From positions 1,364,001 through 1,428,000 of the forward strand of contig JAPXFQ010000203.1 of NCBI GenBank assembly GCA_028564705.1: DNA of 64,000 nt, read 5' to 3'. Position numbers and translations under genes: made by a program. Origin of the DNA: Apricaphanius iberus (lineage: Eukaryota > Chordata > Actinopteri > Cyprinodontiformes > Aphaniidae). Each line of letters begins with the position of its first letter. The stretch's first letter is position 1. Shown here one piece after another: positions 15,089-25,190 of this stretch. The notes under the pieces are model-generated. The model was given only the letters and a program-made list of their open reading frames with translations, was not told where the DNA came from and searched no databases.

Positions 15089-15823
15089 TACCGTAATTTT
15101 CGGACTATAAGGCACTACTTTTCCCCCACACGCTTTGATTTTTTTATACAATGATGTGGCTAATTTATAGATTTTTTACTAGTTAATTGCCTCCAGGGGG
15201 CACGATAGCAGGAAGCGTAAAAGGGAGACTGACTTCGGGAAAGATTGTGCCCCAGAGAAGACACAGTTTTTATGCACATACCTTCAGCATGGAAAACATG
15301 AAGAGAAACGCTTCTAATGCATCTCTTAAGTTACAGGCAATCAAGCTGGCTGTCAAAGAAGGAAATAGAGCTACTGCACGTTAGCTTGACATCAATGAGA
15401 TGTTGGAGGACTCAGTGTGAAGAACTTAGGCAGCGTAAAAAGACAACAAAAGCTTTCAGAGGACATAAAGACACTGAAGGAGACAACTTCAGTGCATTTA
15501 GTGCACAAGGCGAAGATGTTGATAACAAGTAATGACTTTTCTAGTTAAAGTATGTTTTATTTTCTTACCAGACATGTTACTGTTGTGTTGTGTCGATGAC
15601 TGTGCTACCGATCCTCCGGGAGAGTTTGGGTAAAAAGCACATCTAAAATTAAAACAAAAAAATCTTCCTTGTACCATCTTTGTGTAAATATCTCATGTTA
15701 CAACATGAAAATGTGCGGCATATATTCAGGTGTGGCGTGCATTTGTACAAAATGTATTTTCTTTTAAAATGTAGCTGGTGGTCCAAATATTCAGGTATGC
15801 TTGATAGTCTGCAAATTACGGTA
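15089..15823 (+). mobile_element. pogo-like DNA transposon, internally deleted
   Basis: The left end TACCGTAATTTTCGGACTAT (15089-15108) and the right end ATAGTCTGCAAATTACGGTA (15804-15823) are inverted repeats, and the outermost TA at each end fits the TA target duplication of Tc/mariner elements. Inside is a broken transposase N-terminus on the + strand. One frame (from 15298) has MKRNASNASLKLQAIKLAV and KEGNRATAR, then stop. Another frame (to 15532) carries EELRQRKKTTKAFRGHKD. This is the helix-turn-helix region of pogo-like transposases, frameshifted. The catalytic domain is absent, so the copy could only have been moved in trans. It interrupts the Tc1-like element. Confidence 0.85.
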
Positions 15824-16161
15824 AAGAGAACACAGGATATGTTTATTGCTTAAAATATTGTTAACCCTGCTCTAAGCCTCTCCACAGTTTTATTTGTAGT
15901 TTTTTGGTGTTGTTCTAGGTCTTTTTGATCCTATGTCCACACATCACAGAAAATAAATCAATACCTATGTGATCTCCTGACAAAGTAACCCCAAACTTTA
16001 TCCTACCTGCCAGGTAGAAACTTGGCGATGGGGGAATCAGTGGAGAGCCTGACCTCTGCTTTCAGCACACGTCATCATTGAAAAGAATCTTGTAAAACTA
16101 CTCTGGTCTTGTTTCTCTCTTCAGAGCCCTTTCTCTTCCTCTCATACACCTCAAAGTATCT

Positions 16162-16810
16162 GGGTGTTTCTCAATGTCAAGGCACCTTGCCTACCCAGGC
16201 ATTGCTAATGAGGACACTGTCCTTCCTTGGTCAAAGAAAACGGTTAAATGGAACAGGCTTGCCTCACATGGCCGCGGCTGCATGCTTACGTGCTCTGTTT
16301 ATGCCCCACCTGTTGTAGTGGCATAATATCGTAGTAACGTTACTTTGACCTTGGAACTGGAAATGTATAATGAGCTTTTTACTTTTTTTAACTGTGTATA
16401 TGTCGATCAAATTAAATGTGTAAGCAAATCGGTACCTGATAGCCACTAAAGCTGCAACTACTAAGCAACTAACCAACCATATATAACTGCTTTGGATCTA
16501 AAAATTAATAATAAAAATAAAAACAAAAAACAAACATTTTAGACATAAGCCCGATAGCTACAGTTAGTTGACTGACCCCGGAAGTGGCTGCTGCCGGCTC
16601 CTACCATGCTGCATTCTGGGTAATTTTTGACCGAGAGAAGGCATCAAGGCAATTCTGATGTATCCTTGGTCAGTTAGCTAAACGGCTAAGAGACAGAGGA
16701 CAGATTCCTCAGTAGCACATGAACATTGGAACACACCTTGGCGGTACCTAATGCCGTATCTCCTAGACACCAAGGCATCAAGGCGAGGCTCCTTGGCATT
16801 GAGAAACATC
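16162..16810. mobile_element. MITE with GTGTTTCTCAATG inverted ends
   Basis: GGGTGTTTCTCAATGTCAAG at the left and CTTGGCATTGAGAAACATC at the right are inverted repeats about 650 bp apart. Both are followed inward by further AAGGC-rich inverted sequence. There is no transposase frame. This is a non-autonomous DNA transposon; superfamily not assigned. Confidence 0.75.
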
Positions 16811-17338
16811 TTCTTTTTCTCTAGGGACTCACAGCCATTTTAAAACAATCCGGTGATAAATGTAAAGCAGAACAAAGGGCTAATGGTGTAGCGTGACAGA
16901 TAAACATTTGACAGTGTGCATGCACGTGCAGACTCTCAGGATGATTGACAATTAGGAAGACCAATAGTTTAGATGATCCACCTGGAAGAAAAAGAACCTT
17001 CACAATACGTTTAAGTTTTCTCAGGATGTATGAATACTTCTACTACTTAATGTAGGGTAATGCTTTCACTAGTAAAAAGCCTGATAGTTTTTAAGACAAG
17101 AAAATGACAAAATGACCTCCAAAAATACTTTCCGTTATTATCTTCAAAATTTTCCTCCTATGAATTTCACACCTGTTTGTAAGGCTAAATAAGCCACTTT
17201 TGCTTGCTTCAGTGGATGATAAATCCACCATGCTCTGACTGGATCCCATCTTAAATCACACCCTAACTGATCTCAGCTCAGATTTGTAAAGTGTGACACA
17301 TTCTGTTATGTGACACTGCCTCCCTGATCCGCTTTCAG

Positions 17339-17416
17339 GTTCACGCAAACAGAAAGGGGGAGAGCGACACGTGCCGCGCCAAGGACATCAGTGTCATCTT
17401 TGAGACGTCCCTTTGA
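17339..17416 (+). CDS. abcc4: abcc4 last coding exon: C-terminal tail with PDZ-ligand-like end
   Basis: After acceptor GCTTTCAG, 25 codons and a TGA (17414-17416) encode VHANRKGESDTCRAKDIS and VIFETSL. The phase matches the preceding exon. The last residues IFETSL parallel the human end IFETAL. ETSL has the S/T-x-hydrophobic shape of a class I PDZ ligand; in mammals the MRP4 C-terminus binds PDZ scaffolds such as NHERF1, which position it at the apical membrane. The linker before it is shorter than and unlike the human one, as is usual for this tail. Confidence 0.94.
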   Translation, partial: VHANRKGESDTCRAKDISVIFETSL

Positions 17417-18277
17417 CGGTTTGGAGAGTTCCTGTGGTCCTTTTCGTGCTGTACAACAGAGACCTAATCTTTCCCCAGATATGCTTGGATTCCTTGATGT
17501 GGACACAAATGTTTTCAGACTCCTAGATGGCATTATAGGTTTAGTGTGGGCTGCATTGATCGGCAGAGACTTTTGGTCTGGAACAGATAATTTTTGTGAA
17601 GCAGGCCGTGCCTTTCATTGACTGCATATAACTGGCTGACTGTTTATTGATTACCAGCTGCTATGTTTATGAATGTGTGTTTTGTCCTCCAGGGTATCTT
17701 CTTCTACTTTGCACAATTGATGAAAAGAAGTCAGATACTTAATGTTTATTACAGTGCAATAAATGAAATTAGGCTGTATGTAGGAAGAAGTTATGTTATA
17801 ATATGTATTATTTGGAGAGACAAGATAAACCCAGAAGGAGCCAGTAGTGTTTGGAGTAATTATTGTGCCTTTGTCAGCTTTTTTACTGTTATTAATTGCA
17901 TTGTTGTAATTCAATAGTTTTCTTGCACTTTGACTCTAGTGGTTTCATGTCTATTTTACTTCTTATATAAATCAAAAAGTAACTTTTATCAGTAATAATT
18001 ATGAACAAAGTGGGTGATGGTAATTTTGCCCCATTGGTATTTAGTATTTGTGCAGTTTTTATAAATTTTTTTCTTACCTGCTTTGACAACCTGTGATCCA
18101 AAACAAATGTCCTTAATTTATTCTTAATCTAGGGGGAGGAATGTTAATTGTGTTTTCCAATGAGAATGAGATAACTATCTTTGTTTTACCGGAGATTGTA
18201 TTTTGTTATATATGTCTGAAATTAAGAGTGCACTGCTCTTTGTTATAAAGAACTTTAAAAAGCCACATCAAAATAAA
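17417..18277 (+). other. abcc4: abcc4 3' UTR with candidate polyadenylation signals
   Basis: No further coding frame follows the TGA. AATAAA hexamers occur at 17758-17763 and at 18272-18277. The first is preceded by a plausible UTR and followed by a T/G-rich stretch; the second lies in CAAAATAAAACT. Which is used cannot be told from the sequence. Confidence 0.55.
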
Positions 18278-19485
18278 ACTAGACAGGGAGGACTCACAGC
18301 TATCTCTAAAGAAAAGTAGCTTTCTTACTCAGTTATAGGGATGTTAGAAAAAAAGTAGACCAAACCCAAGCTTTACTTGAGCATTTGTAAACAGTAATAA
18401 GGTAGGTACAGTTGCTCACTCTACACTGAACTTAATTTTTGACATCAAGCCGAATGTAAACATCAGATACTGAAATAAGCCATCTGATGTCCAAATGTCT
18501 GCTTGTAGCATCAACTCATCTTAAAATCTATCCAGAGATACAAGTTGGAATATTTGTTTATGAGATTAGATTTTTCCAACGGCTGAACACACTGCATTTA
18601 GATACAGATGTTACAATAGGTAAATCTCCAGTCATTTTTTAATGTTCCACTTAATTTAAGTTTTAGAACATAATAAAATGTAATTAATTTCAGAAACAAA
18701 AAATGGATACATTTGTTACTCCTGACTAAAGTAAAAAAAAAAAATCATACTTTTCAATATTATTTTTCTAAATTGAAGCAAACTGAAACCATGTCTTTTT
18801 TTTACTGTTTTGTTTACTCCCATAGTCAGATAAAATTATATGGAAGATTTGTGCATTTTATAATCTTTCAAAAGAATACAGAACTACCAAAATAAATCTT
18901 TTACATAATTATTTTGCAGAAAATTACAAAGTAGGATGGCATAAAATGACGATGAGCAAGCACAATGGTGTACAAATTGGGACGAACCAACCCAAAGTAA
19001 ACTAACATAAAGCAAACTTCTTAATGCGTCTGAAGACTTAACTACAATTTGACGTAAATTCACTTTTGTTACTTTTCTAAATTAATTGCAGTTATCTAAA
19101 AATGTAGAGCTTTTGTTAGATGTTATGGGGATTGTGAATCAATACTGACATCTAAATTTTAATATGTGACAATAGTAATATCTTGTACTCCACTACCTTC
19201 GTAAACGTTGAGTGTTGTTTTTGGTCATGTATTTGTATAGGCAACCATGAATACACTACAAAGTTATACTACTGCATATTTTGTGCACATCTGTAGATGC
19301 ATTTATATTTAGAAAAATTATAACAGCCTAATTATAATCAGAATTGTTAATCAGTATATTCATTCTGCTAAAATGCTGCTAAATTTGAACTACGAGAGGA
19401 AGTGAATGGACATAATGGACTTCAGAACATTATTTTAGTGTAAAACACCTTAAAAAACCCATAGCATAACTCCAGCGCCATGATG
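18278..19485. other. AT-rich intergenic DNA
   Basis: No exon, RNA gene or named repeat was recognised. It starts the gene desert downstream of abcc4. Confidence 0.6.
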
Positions 19486-20247
19486 GGCCACTCGATTCAC
19501 AATGCTAACATCAGCAAACCTCTCACCCAAACCCTGGCACACACGCCAACTTTCATCTGCCCTGAACAGAGAACAGTGGGATTCATGCGAACGCTCCTCC
19601 AAAGCGGCAGACACCATTGAATGTGAGCACTTGCCTACTCAGCTTTGTTAAGATGCTGCTGACCTGAACTGTTTTCAGGTCAAGGCTTCGATGAGGATGG
19701 TGAGTATGCAGATGAGCTTCCATGAGACGGTTTCTGACAGTTTGTGCAGAAATTCTTTGGTTCCCTCACCAATTTGGTTAAATGTGGTCTGCAGTTTTGA
19801 GACCAGTTGGCTGTACTGCCAAATTCTCTGAAACGCCTTGGTTTATGGCTTATGGTAAAGAACTGAACATTCATTTCATGGGTGCCAGCACTTGTAGACA
19901 TACCTGCAGTCAGCATGCCAACTGCACTCTCCCTCAAAACTTGTTACGTCTCTTCCATCGTGCTGTGTAATCACACTGCACATTTCTTTTTAGTTGACTT
20001 TTATTGTGGCTAGCCTAAGGCACACCTGTGTAATACTCATGCTATCAAATCACCACCTTGATATGCCACCCCTGCTAAGGTGGAATGGAAAAGGAAAAGT
20101 GCTCACTAAGATTTAGACAGTATTGTGGACAGTGTTTGAGAGTAATGGTTATTTTGTGTACATTAGAAATGTTTGAGATCTTTGATTTTAGCTAATAGAA
20201 AATGGGAGCAAAAACAAAACTGTTGAGCTAATATTTCTGTTCAGTAT
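19486..20247 (-). mobile_element. Tc1-like transposon, 5' half of transposase plus one end
   Basis: A minus-strand frame (19680-19937) starts MRESAVGMLTAGMSTSAG and continues with SHKPRRFREFGST, the N-terminal DNA-binding part of a fish Tc1-like transposase. Beyond it the sequence runs through CTAAGGCACACCTGTGTAAT and GATATGCCACCCCTGCTAAG to the outer terminus TTCTGTTCAGTATA at 20235-20247. The left piece (19486-19620) carries scrambled downstream sequence (CTGCCCTGAACAGAGAACAG), so most of the catalytic domain is deleted. It is the same family as the copy at 51204-51690. Confidence 0.8.
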
Positions 20248-21225
20248 AATAACCTGCCAACATTTCCAAATCATACATGGAGCCTAACAATTCAAGGTTT
20301 AACAATAAATGAAGCAACTTCCATTTGATCTGGTTAACCTTCCTGTTGATGCTGGGGCCGCTTTTTGGGATCTTAGTGTTGGTGTAGAAAGTTCTACCCA
20401 GTTGTTATTGCTCTTAAAGTACTTAATAAATTTTACTGCTCTAAATGTTTGCACAACGTATAATAAATACTCCTCCCATTTCTCCTCCTTAATGAGAATA
20501 TTTCTCCAAGGAAGACTGCAGAGCGTGATGTGAAATCTGAAAAATATATTAGTGAAATGTCTACGTGGGATTTATGATATTTTTCTGTACATTCTACTGT
20601 ATTTAGATCATGTGATGTCCAGCTCCAACCCTGAAGGGTCATTTAGTACAGTATGTTTACATGTACATCTAAATCTAGCCTGCAGCGGAAATCGGACTAA
20701 TGGCTCAGTGGAGGTGAGGGTCGAATCCCAGTTTTCATGTAACTCAGAAAATCTAATCATTAAGTTAAGTGTGTTAGACGCCACAACGCTAGATGGGGAT
20801 ATGCACCCTTTCGTGTTGATATTCTCCTGTTGAACAAGAGTCACACAGATGGTTAACAAATGCTAAAGTCAGTGAAGCAGACAATAAAAGCAGGATATGG
20901 ACAATGAGCAAAGAAATGGACGAGAAGGCTGCAGCACAGTTGATTTTGTAATGACTGTACTTTTTGATTGTGTTATACTCGTTGCTGCTGCTCGGTCTGT
21001 TGTTAGTGTCTCATTAATTCCAGAAGGGGAAGCTAAGGCAACTAAAAGCTTGGCTAGTTGTACCTGGCATATACATGCAGAGAAATGTGATTCTCCAATT
21101 GTCTTATCTTGGTTGCTTAGTTTGACTTCTCAAACACTAGTTTGGTTCAACTTATGTTGAGCTAAGTTCTATACATGCATTTCAAAAGTCCAATTTCAGT
21201 CAGACTGATAATTTGAAATTTTCTT
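20248..21225. other. intergenic DNA, no gene seen
   Basis: Short open frames occur on both strands (for example 20552-20833 +) but show no protein family. GGTCGAATCCC near 20720 looks like a tRNA box B, yet no cloverleaf or box A at the right distance accompanies it. Confidence 0.55.
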
Positions 21226-21420
21226 GCTCCATGTAAACCCACTGAGTATCCTGCGTGTCTGCTCCAACACACCTGATTCAAATATTCTACCTCCCCAACG
21301 TATCAAAGTTCTCCAGAAGTCTGCTAACAAGCCACATGGATTCAGATCTGTTGAACCAGGGAAAAAACTCAAACATGCAGGATATCTGCCCTTGGGTATT
21401 GATGTTGGACAGCCTTGATG
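21226..21420. repeat. short teleost repeat, near-complete copy
   Basis: TGCTCCAACACACCTGATTC, AGTTCTCCAGAAGTCTGC, GTTGAACCAGGGAAAAAAC and CATGCAGGATATCTGCCC occur in the order of a common fish repeat, also found in fragments at 2335 and 3822. It is non-coding. Confidence 0.7.
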
Positions 21421-21469
21421 TGTATAAAGTATGATAAAAAACCCAGCATGAATTATTTTTTTTCAGAGT

Positions 21470-21560
21470 CAATTCAGTTTATTTATATAACGCCAATTCC
21501 CAACACATCATCTCAAGTCACACTCCATAAAAATTTATTTGAATCCAAAAATACATACAT
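21470..21560. repeat. LINE/SINE tail-like fragment
   Basis: TCAATTCAGTTTATTTATAT, then AACGCCAATTCCCAACACATC, resembles the 3' tail shared by several fish retroposons (TTTATTTATATAGCGCCAATTC). No body is attached. Confidence 0.5.
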
Positions 21561-21619
21561 TCCAACTAAATGTTATCGAACAAAGCAGTCAAGTTCAGTT
21601 TATTATGTAAATTCCTTTA

Positions 21620-21715
21620 CTACCTACATACTTACCTACTTACCTACCTACCTACCTACCTACTTACCTACCTACCTACTTATTTACCTACTTACTTATT
21701 TACCTGCCTACCTAT
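21620..21715. repeat. imperfect (CCTA/CTTA)n tetranucleotide array
   Basis: About 95 bp of alternating CTAC and TTAC units, followed by a T/C-rich tract to about 21850. Open frames through it encode only Leu-Thr-Tyr-Pro repeats and are artefacts. Confidence 0.9.
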
Positions 21716-21859
21716 CTGGCTGTCCTACTTACATGTCTTTTTTATTTCCCACCTTCTTTCTGTCTTTTTGAGTTTTTTCTTCTTTCTTGTATTCTTCCCT
21801 TCTCTCTTGTGTAATTTCTTTCCTTCTGTGTTGCCTTCATTTTTGTCTTTTCTAAATGT

Positions 21860-22369
21860 GAACGTATATGGGATTGAGAACTCTGGAAAAACTGAGGCAG
21901 AAAATATTTAAAATCCTTCTGTGAAAAAACTGTAGAAACCCTAATGAATGGAAATGTTGATATCTAAGTAATAGAAATTTAAGTTAAAATCTCACATAAT
22001 GAATATTATCCCTTAAAATGTTTGTACATTCAGCTTGTGATCTAGTGACTCACAATCATTTCCTCCCTTAGATGCTAAATTGTCTGAATGGTGTGTTTGC
22101 CTCAGTCAGGTCAGTGGTTATATGTCTTGAACATGATGCTACAAATTGGTAAGTGGTTAAGGAAACAACCTAGTGATTACCGACTGAGTCAAGTGATGTT
22201 TTTTTATATTAGGAAAGTGTTATATGTATCCACTCTATTGTTATACTATTTCCATTACGTACCAGAACCATTTTTAATAGAGTTGTTTAATTTGACTTCA
22301 CTCAGATGATAATTACACATTAAGAGATCCTTCTAATCCTGCTTTAGAAGGATGTATTTAACCAGCCCC
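21860..22369. other. intergenic DNA, no gene seen
   Basis: AT-rich. No exon or repeat family was recognised. Confidence 0.5.
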
Positions 22370-22920
22370 AAATTTGGGTCGTGAACTGCAGGACATCAGC
22401 TCCTTTACAAGCTGAATGATTTACACAATTCATTAAAGCCAATGAATCTTCAGCCAGAGTCATATTAAATGGTTACTTACTCTCGAATGGCCCCTTGGGA
22501 GCAGAATTGTTGGCTCGCGAATAGATTAAAGTTTACATTGAAAAGAAAAATTGAATTCAGAGGTAATCAATAGCACAATGGGGCAGTGAGAGGTGCCTGC
22601 TGCCTGAAATGAAATTACCATATTTTTAATCTTAATTTTCCACTCTGTGTATCTGACAGTGTGGATGTGCAATCCAAACAGATAATGAGAGAGTGGGATA
22701 TTGACAGTGGGGTCCTCTGGAGTGCTTGTTTCAGTGATTAAATGCTGTGATCTGTGATTACTTTGTGTCGGGTGTCAGGCTGGCGGCCAGGGCCGGGGGG
22801 AGAACGCGAGGGCACACAGCAGCTGGAGCACCGTAGCTCTCTGAGGTACTAATGCACCTGACGCAGCACTGACAGCATATCAAAACCCGTTGGGGACTTT
22901 AGCAAAAACGCTATACAAAA
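22370..22920. promoter_or_regulatory. CNE-like block (unproven)
   Basis: A repeat-free block with balanced composition and many homeodomain- and Sox-like words, for example AATTCATTAAAGCCAATGAA, TAATCAATAGCACAATGG and ATCTTAATTTTCC. It lacks a coding frame and recognisable transposon sequence. Such blocks are typical of vertebrate conserved enhancers beside developmental genes, but conservation cannot be measured here. Confidence 0.25.
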
Positions 22921-24949
22921 AACCCCTGGCTCTATCTAACATCAGACTATGCATATATCCTCTCTGCTTTCCCTCAGCGAGAAAACAGCAGCGACAAAGT
23001 TTTGCACGATAAGTGTTATTTAGCAGATGCTTTCCTATGTCCATCAATAATAGCCCGTTTTAACACATATTTGAATAGGTTCTTCGAATAGCAAGGCTGT
23101 CAACATACTGCTGATAAAGCCCTAATAAATAAAATGCGTGAGGAAACTGGCTGTGCACACAATGAGGTTTAATCCCCAAGAAATAAAGCACAAAATAAAG
23201 AGTCAGCACAATGTGAAGTCAGTGAATGAAAATGATGAATTCAAATTGTAGCAGCCTCACTTTTAAGAGAGAAATGATCTGTTGCTGCAGATTTGAGAGT
23301 GATACCTGATGTATTCTGTGAAAGAAGCATGTATTGTCAGTTAAATAAGGAATCACATAACAATCTATAATAAACTGAAGGTTGTGTAAATTGCCAATAG
23401 GTAGGTAGTCTGAGGGCCGCGCTGAGTTTAGGAGACAATGTTTGTCAGAAAGTTTCTGTTGTGCCAGCGTTTTCCCTTTCTTTTGTGACGGATACTTGCT
23501 GTTTGACAAATGGAAACAAATTGCACGGCGAAGACGTGTGAATGGCAGGGAGCCGGGGAGTGTCAAACTTGCTCTGAAAGACGAGGAAGCGAGAGCCTCA
23601 GGTTTTTGTTGGCGACTCAGACCTGACTGATCCTGGCATAAAGTGCTCGTTGAAGAGAAGGAGAAAAGGAAAACGGGGTTTCGACAGGCTGCAGTGAAAT
23701 TAGGAGAATTGACTATGGCGGCTTTGTTCCTAGCTAGTGACATGGTGTGTGTGTGTGTGTGCGTGAGTTTAGGTGTGTGTGTGTAGGGGGGGAATGGAGT
23801 GACTCCCCTGAGACTCTGACTACAAACTGAATATCTGACACATTCCCAACGCCCGACGTGAGTCTGTGTGGAACCAAGGAAAACAAACAACAAATGGTAC
23901 TTTTTAAGATATATGCCCTGACACAGCTTGCTGTGTGTTAGAAAATGGCTTTTATCTTGTTAAAAATAGGTCCTCCATTTGGAATATGTTGCCACTATAT
24001 TTTATATACTGTTGCACCAACCTAGTTAGACTGACTTTTTCCTGTCACACTTTGGAAAAGTAAGGAAGACAAGAACAACTTTGTGCTGATTTTTAACTTT
24101 TTATTTGACTTCAAGTTAGGGATGTATCCACAGAAGCATTAACAAATGCACACGTGAGGTCTAACTCTGCACACTGTATCATGGTGCCTCAGCAGTTTAA
24201 GGGCCAACCTGGGTAAGCTTTATGGACTCTGAGTAACACTGCTACAAACAATAATTACAGGTCACACGTGTTGAGGATGATTATATTTTGTAAATCATCC
24301 AGGCTGTGGTTAGTTTGAAACTGCAGAGTGGGTATAGCATTTTACATACCACTTGATGATTTAAGGAATCCTACCACCGAACAAATCTGTCAACTAATTA
24401 ATTTCTCAAATTTTCCTCCAAAAAAGGCAGAGTTGCTTCATTGTGATTGATTTTCTTACAGCAAACCTCCAAGTTAATTGCAAACTAAACAAACACAATT
24501 AAATTTTAACAGAGATTTGGATTTTAAACTTTGAAAAATATAATGGCTCCACCAATATCACAAAGAAAAACAACATGAAACCTGTGCTCTCTATATGTTT
24601 GTAAATAAAAAAAGCCTGAGTGTTAGGAATATCAAATATGATAAAACTGAACTGTAAGTAAACAAAAAAGGGTTTCAGTTCAGTTGACACTCCAAAGGAA
24701 AAATAAATAAGTTGAGTCTATTACAGCTTTTACTTCAAATATAATAACGAATGTAACATTCAATTGTATGGTATGTTTTAACTCTGTGTCTTAGTTTTTG
24801 GTTGTGTAAGTAAGTATGAGTGATTAATCCTGCTGGATAGATAACAGGTAGCTTTAAAACATCTGAAGATGTGCTATGGCTTCAATCCATTGACCCCTTA
24901 TTAGGTTTTTAGTAACTATAATAACTTAATAACTATTTATTTTTATCTT
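22921..24949. other. intergenic DNA with a (TG)n tract
   Basis: It holds a (TG)n tract at 23743-23762 with an interrupted continuation to about 23786. A long minus-strand open frame runs through it (23219-23893; see findings). No recognised gene. 23940-24949 shows nothing I can name. Confidence 0.55.
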
Positions 24950-25190
24950 CATGGAATACTAGGCAAATGATGGAATATAGAACCAGGAGGCTGGCACTTC
25001 TGCAGGATGAATAGGCAAGGAGAACATGTGTTGAATGTGGGGATTAGATGGGAATTATAATTGTGTGTATTTTTGTATTTTTTTTTCTGTGTGATTGTAT
25101 ATTTATATGTTGCATACTGGCGGCACTAGCCCAAGACAAATTTCCCTATGGGACAATAAAGATTTCCTATTTCTTATTCTTAAATTCTAA
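24950..25190 (+). repeat. possible LINE 3' tail
   Basis: GGCACTAGCCCAAGACAAATTTCCC is followed by GGACAATAAAGATTTCCTATTTC, ending in a TTCTTATTCTTA run. This resembles the 3' untranslated end of fish non-LTR elements. No reverse transcriptase is attached. The assignment is tentative. Confidence 0.4.

Larger units (their letters stand above)
12898..15990 (-). mobile_element. Tc1-like transposon, three pieces, multiply interrupted
   Basis: The left piece (12898-about 13318) begins with the terminal repeat AAAAGTATTCACACCCC and AACTTTTTCACACATTGTC and includes TCTGAAAAGTGTGGTGTG. The middle piece (about 14545-15088) resumes the same element with GAAACCCTGCACCAGTC and GATTCTCCCACCTGACC, TGTATCTCTG, GCTGCTTCTCTGATTAAT and CATACTCTTTCCATTG. 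These match the minus-strand transposase region of a common fish Tc1 family. The last piece (15824-about 15990) continues with TTAACCCTGCTCTAAGCC. The interruptions date the insertions relative to each other. The transposase is full of stops and dead. Confidence 0.75.
11855..17338 (+). other. abcc4: abcc4 last intron, 5.5 kb, nested transposons
   Basis: The donor is gtatcc and the acceptor is GCTTTCAG. The first kilobase (11855-12897) shows nothing I can name. A decayed Tc1-like element then spans about 12898-15990 and is itself interrupted by a hAT-type MITE (13489-13945, within a longer foreign block) and by a pogo-like element (15089-15823). A further MITE occupies 16162-16810. The stretch 16811-17338 before the last exon is unremarkable. 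Confidence 0.85.

Noticed and set aside
17457..17621. Continuation of the abcc4 reading frame past 17416
   Set aside because: The TGA directly after IFETSL matches the position of the mammalian stop; the frame downstream is a different one without homology.
20690..20740. Possible tRNA gene (GGTCGAATCCC box-B-like word)
   Set aside because: No matching box A, anticodon arm or acceptor stem could be folded.
21415..21911. Two long + strand frames rich in Leu-Thr-Tyr-Pro
   Set aside because: Produced by the tetranucleotide array and the T/C-rich tract.
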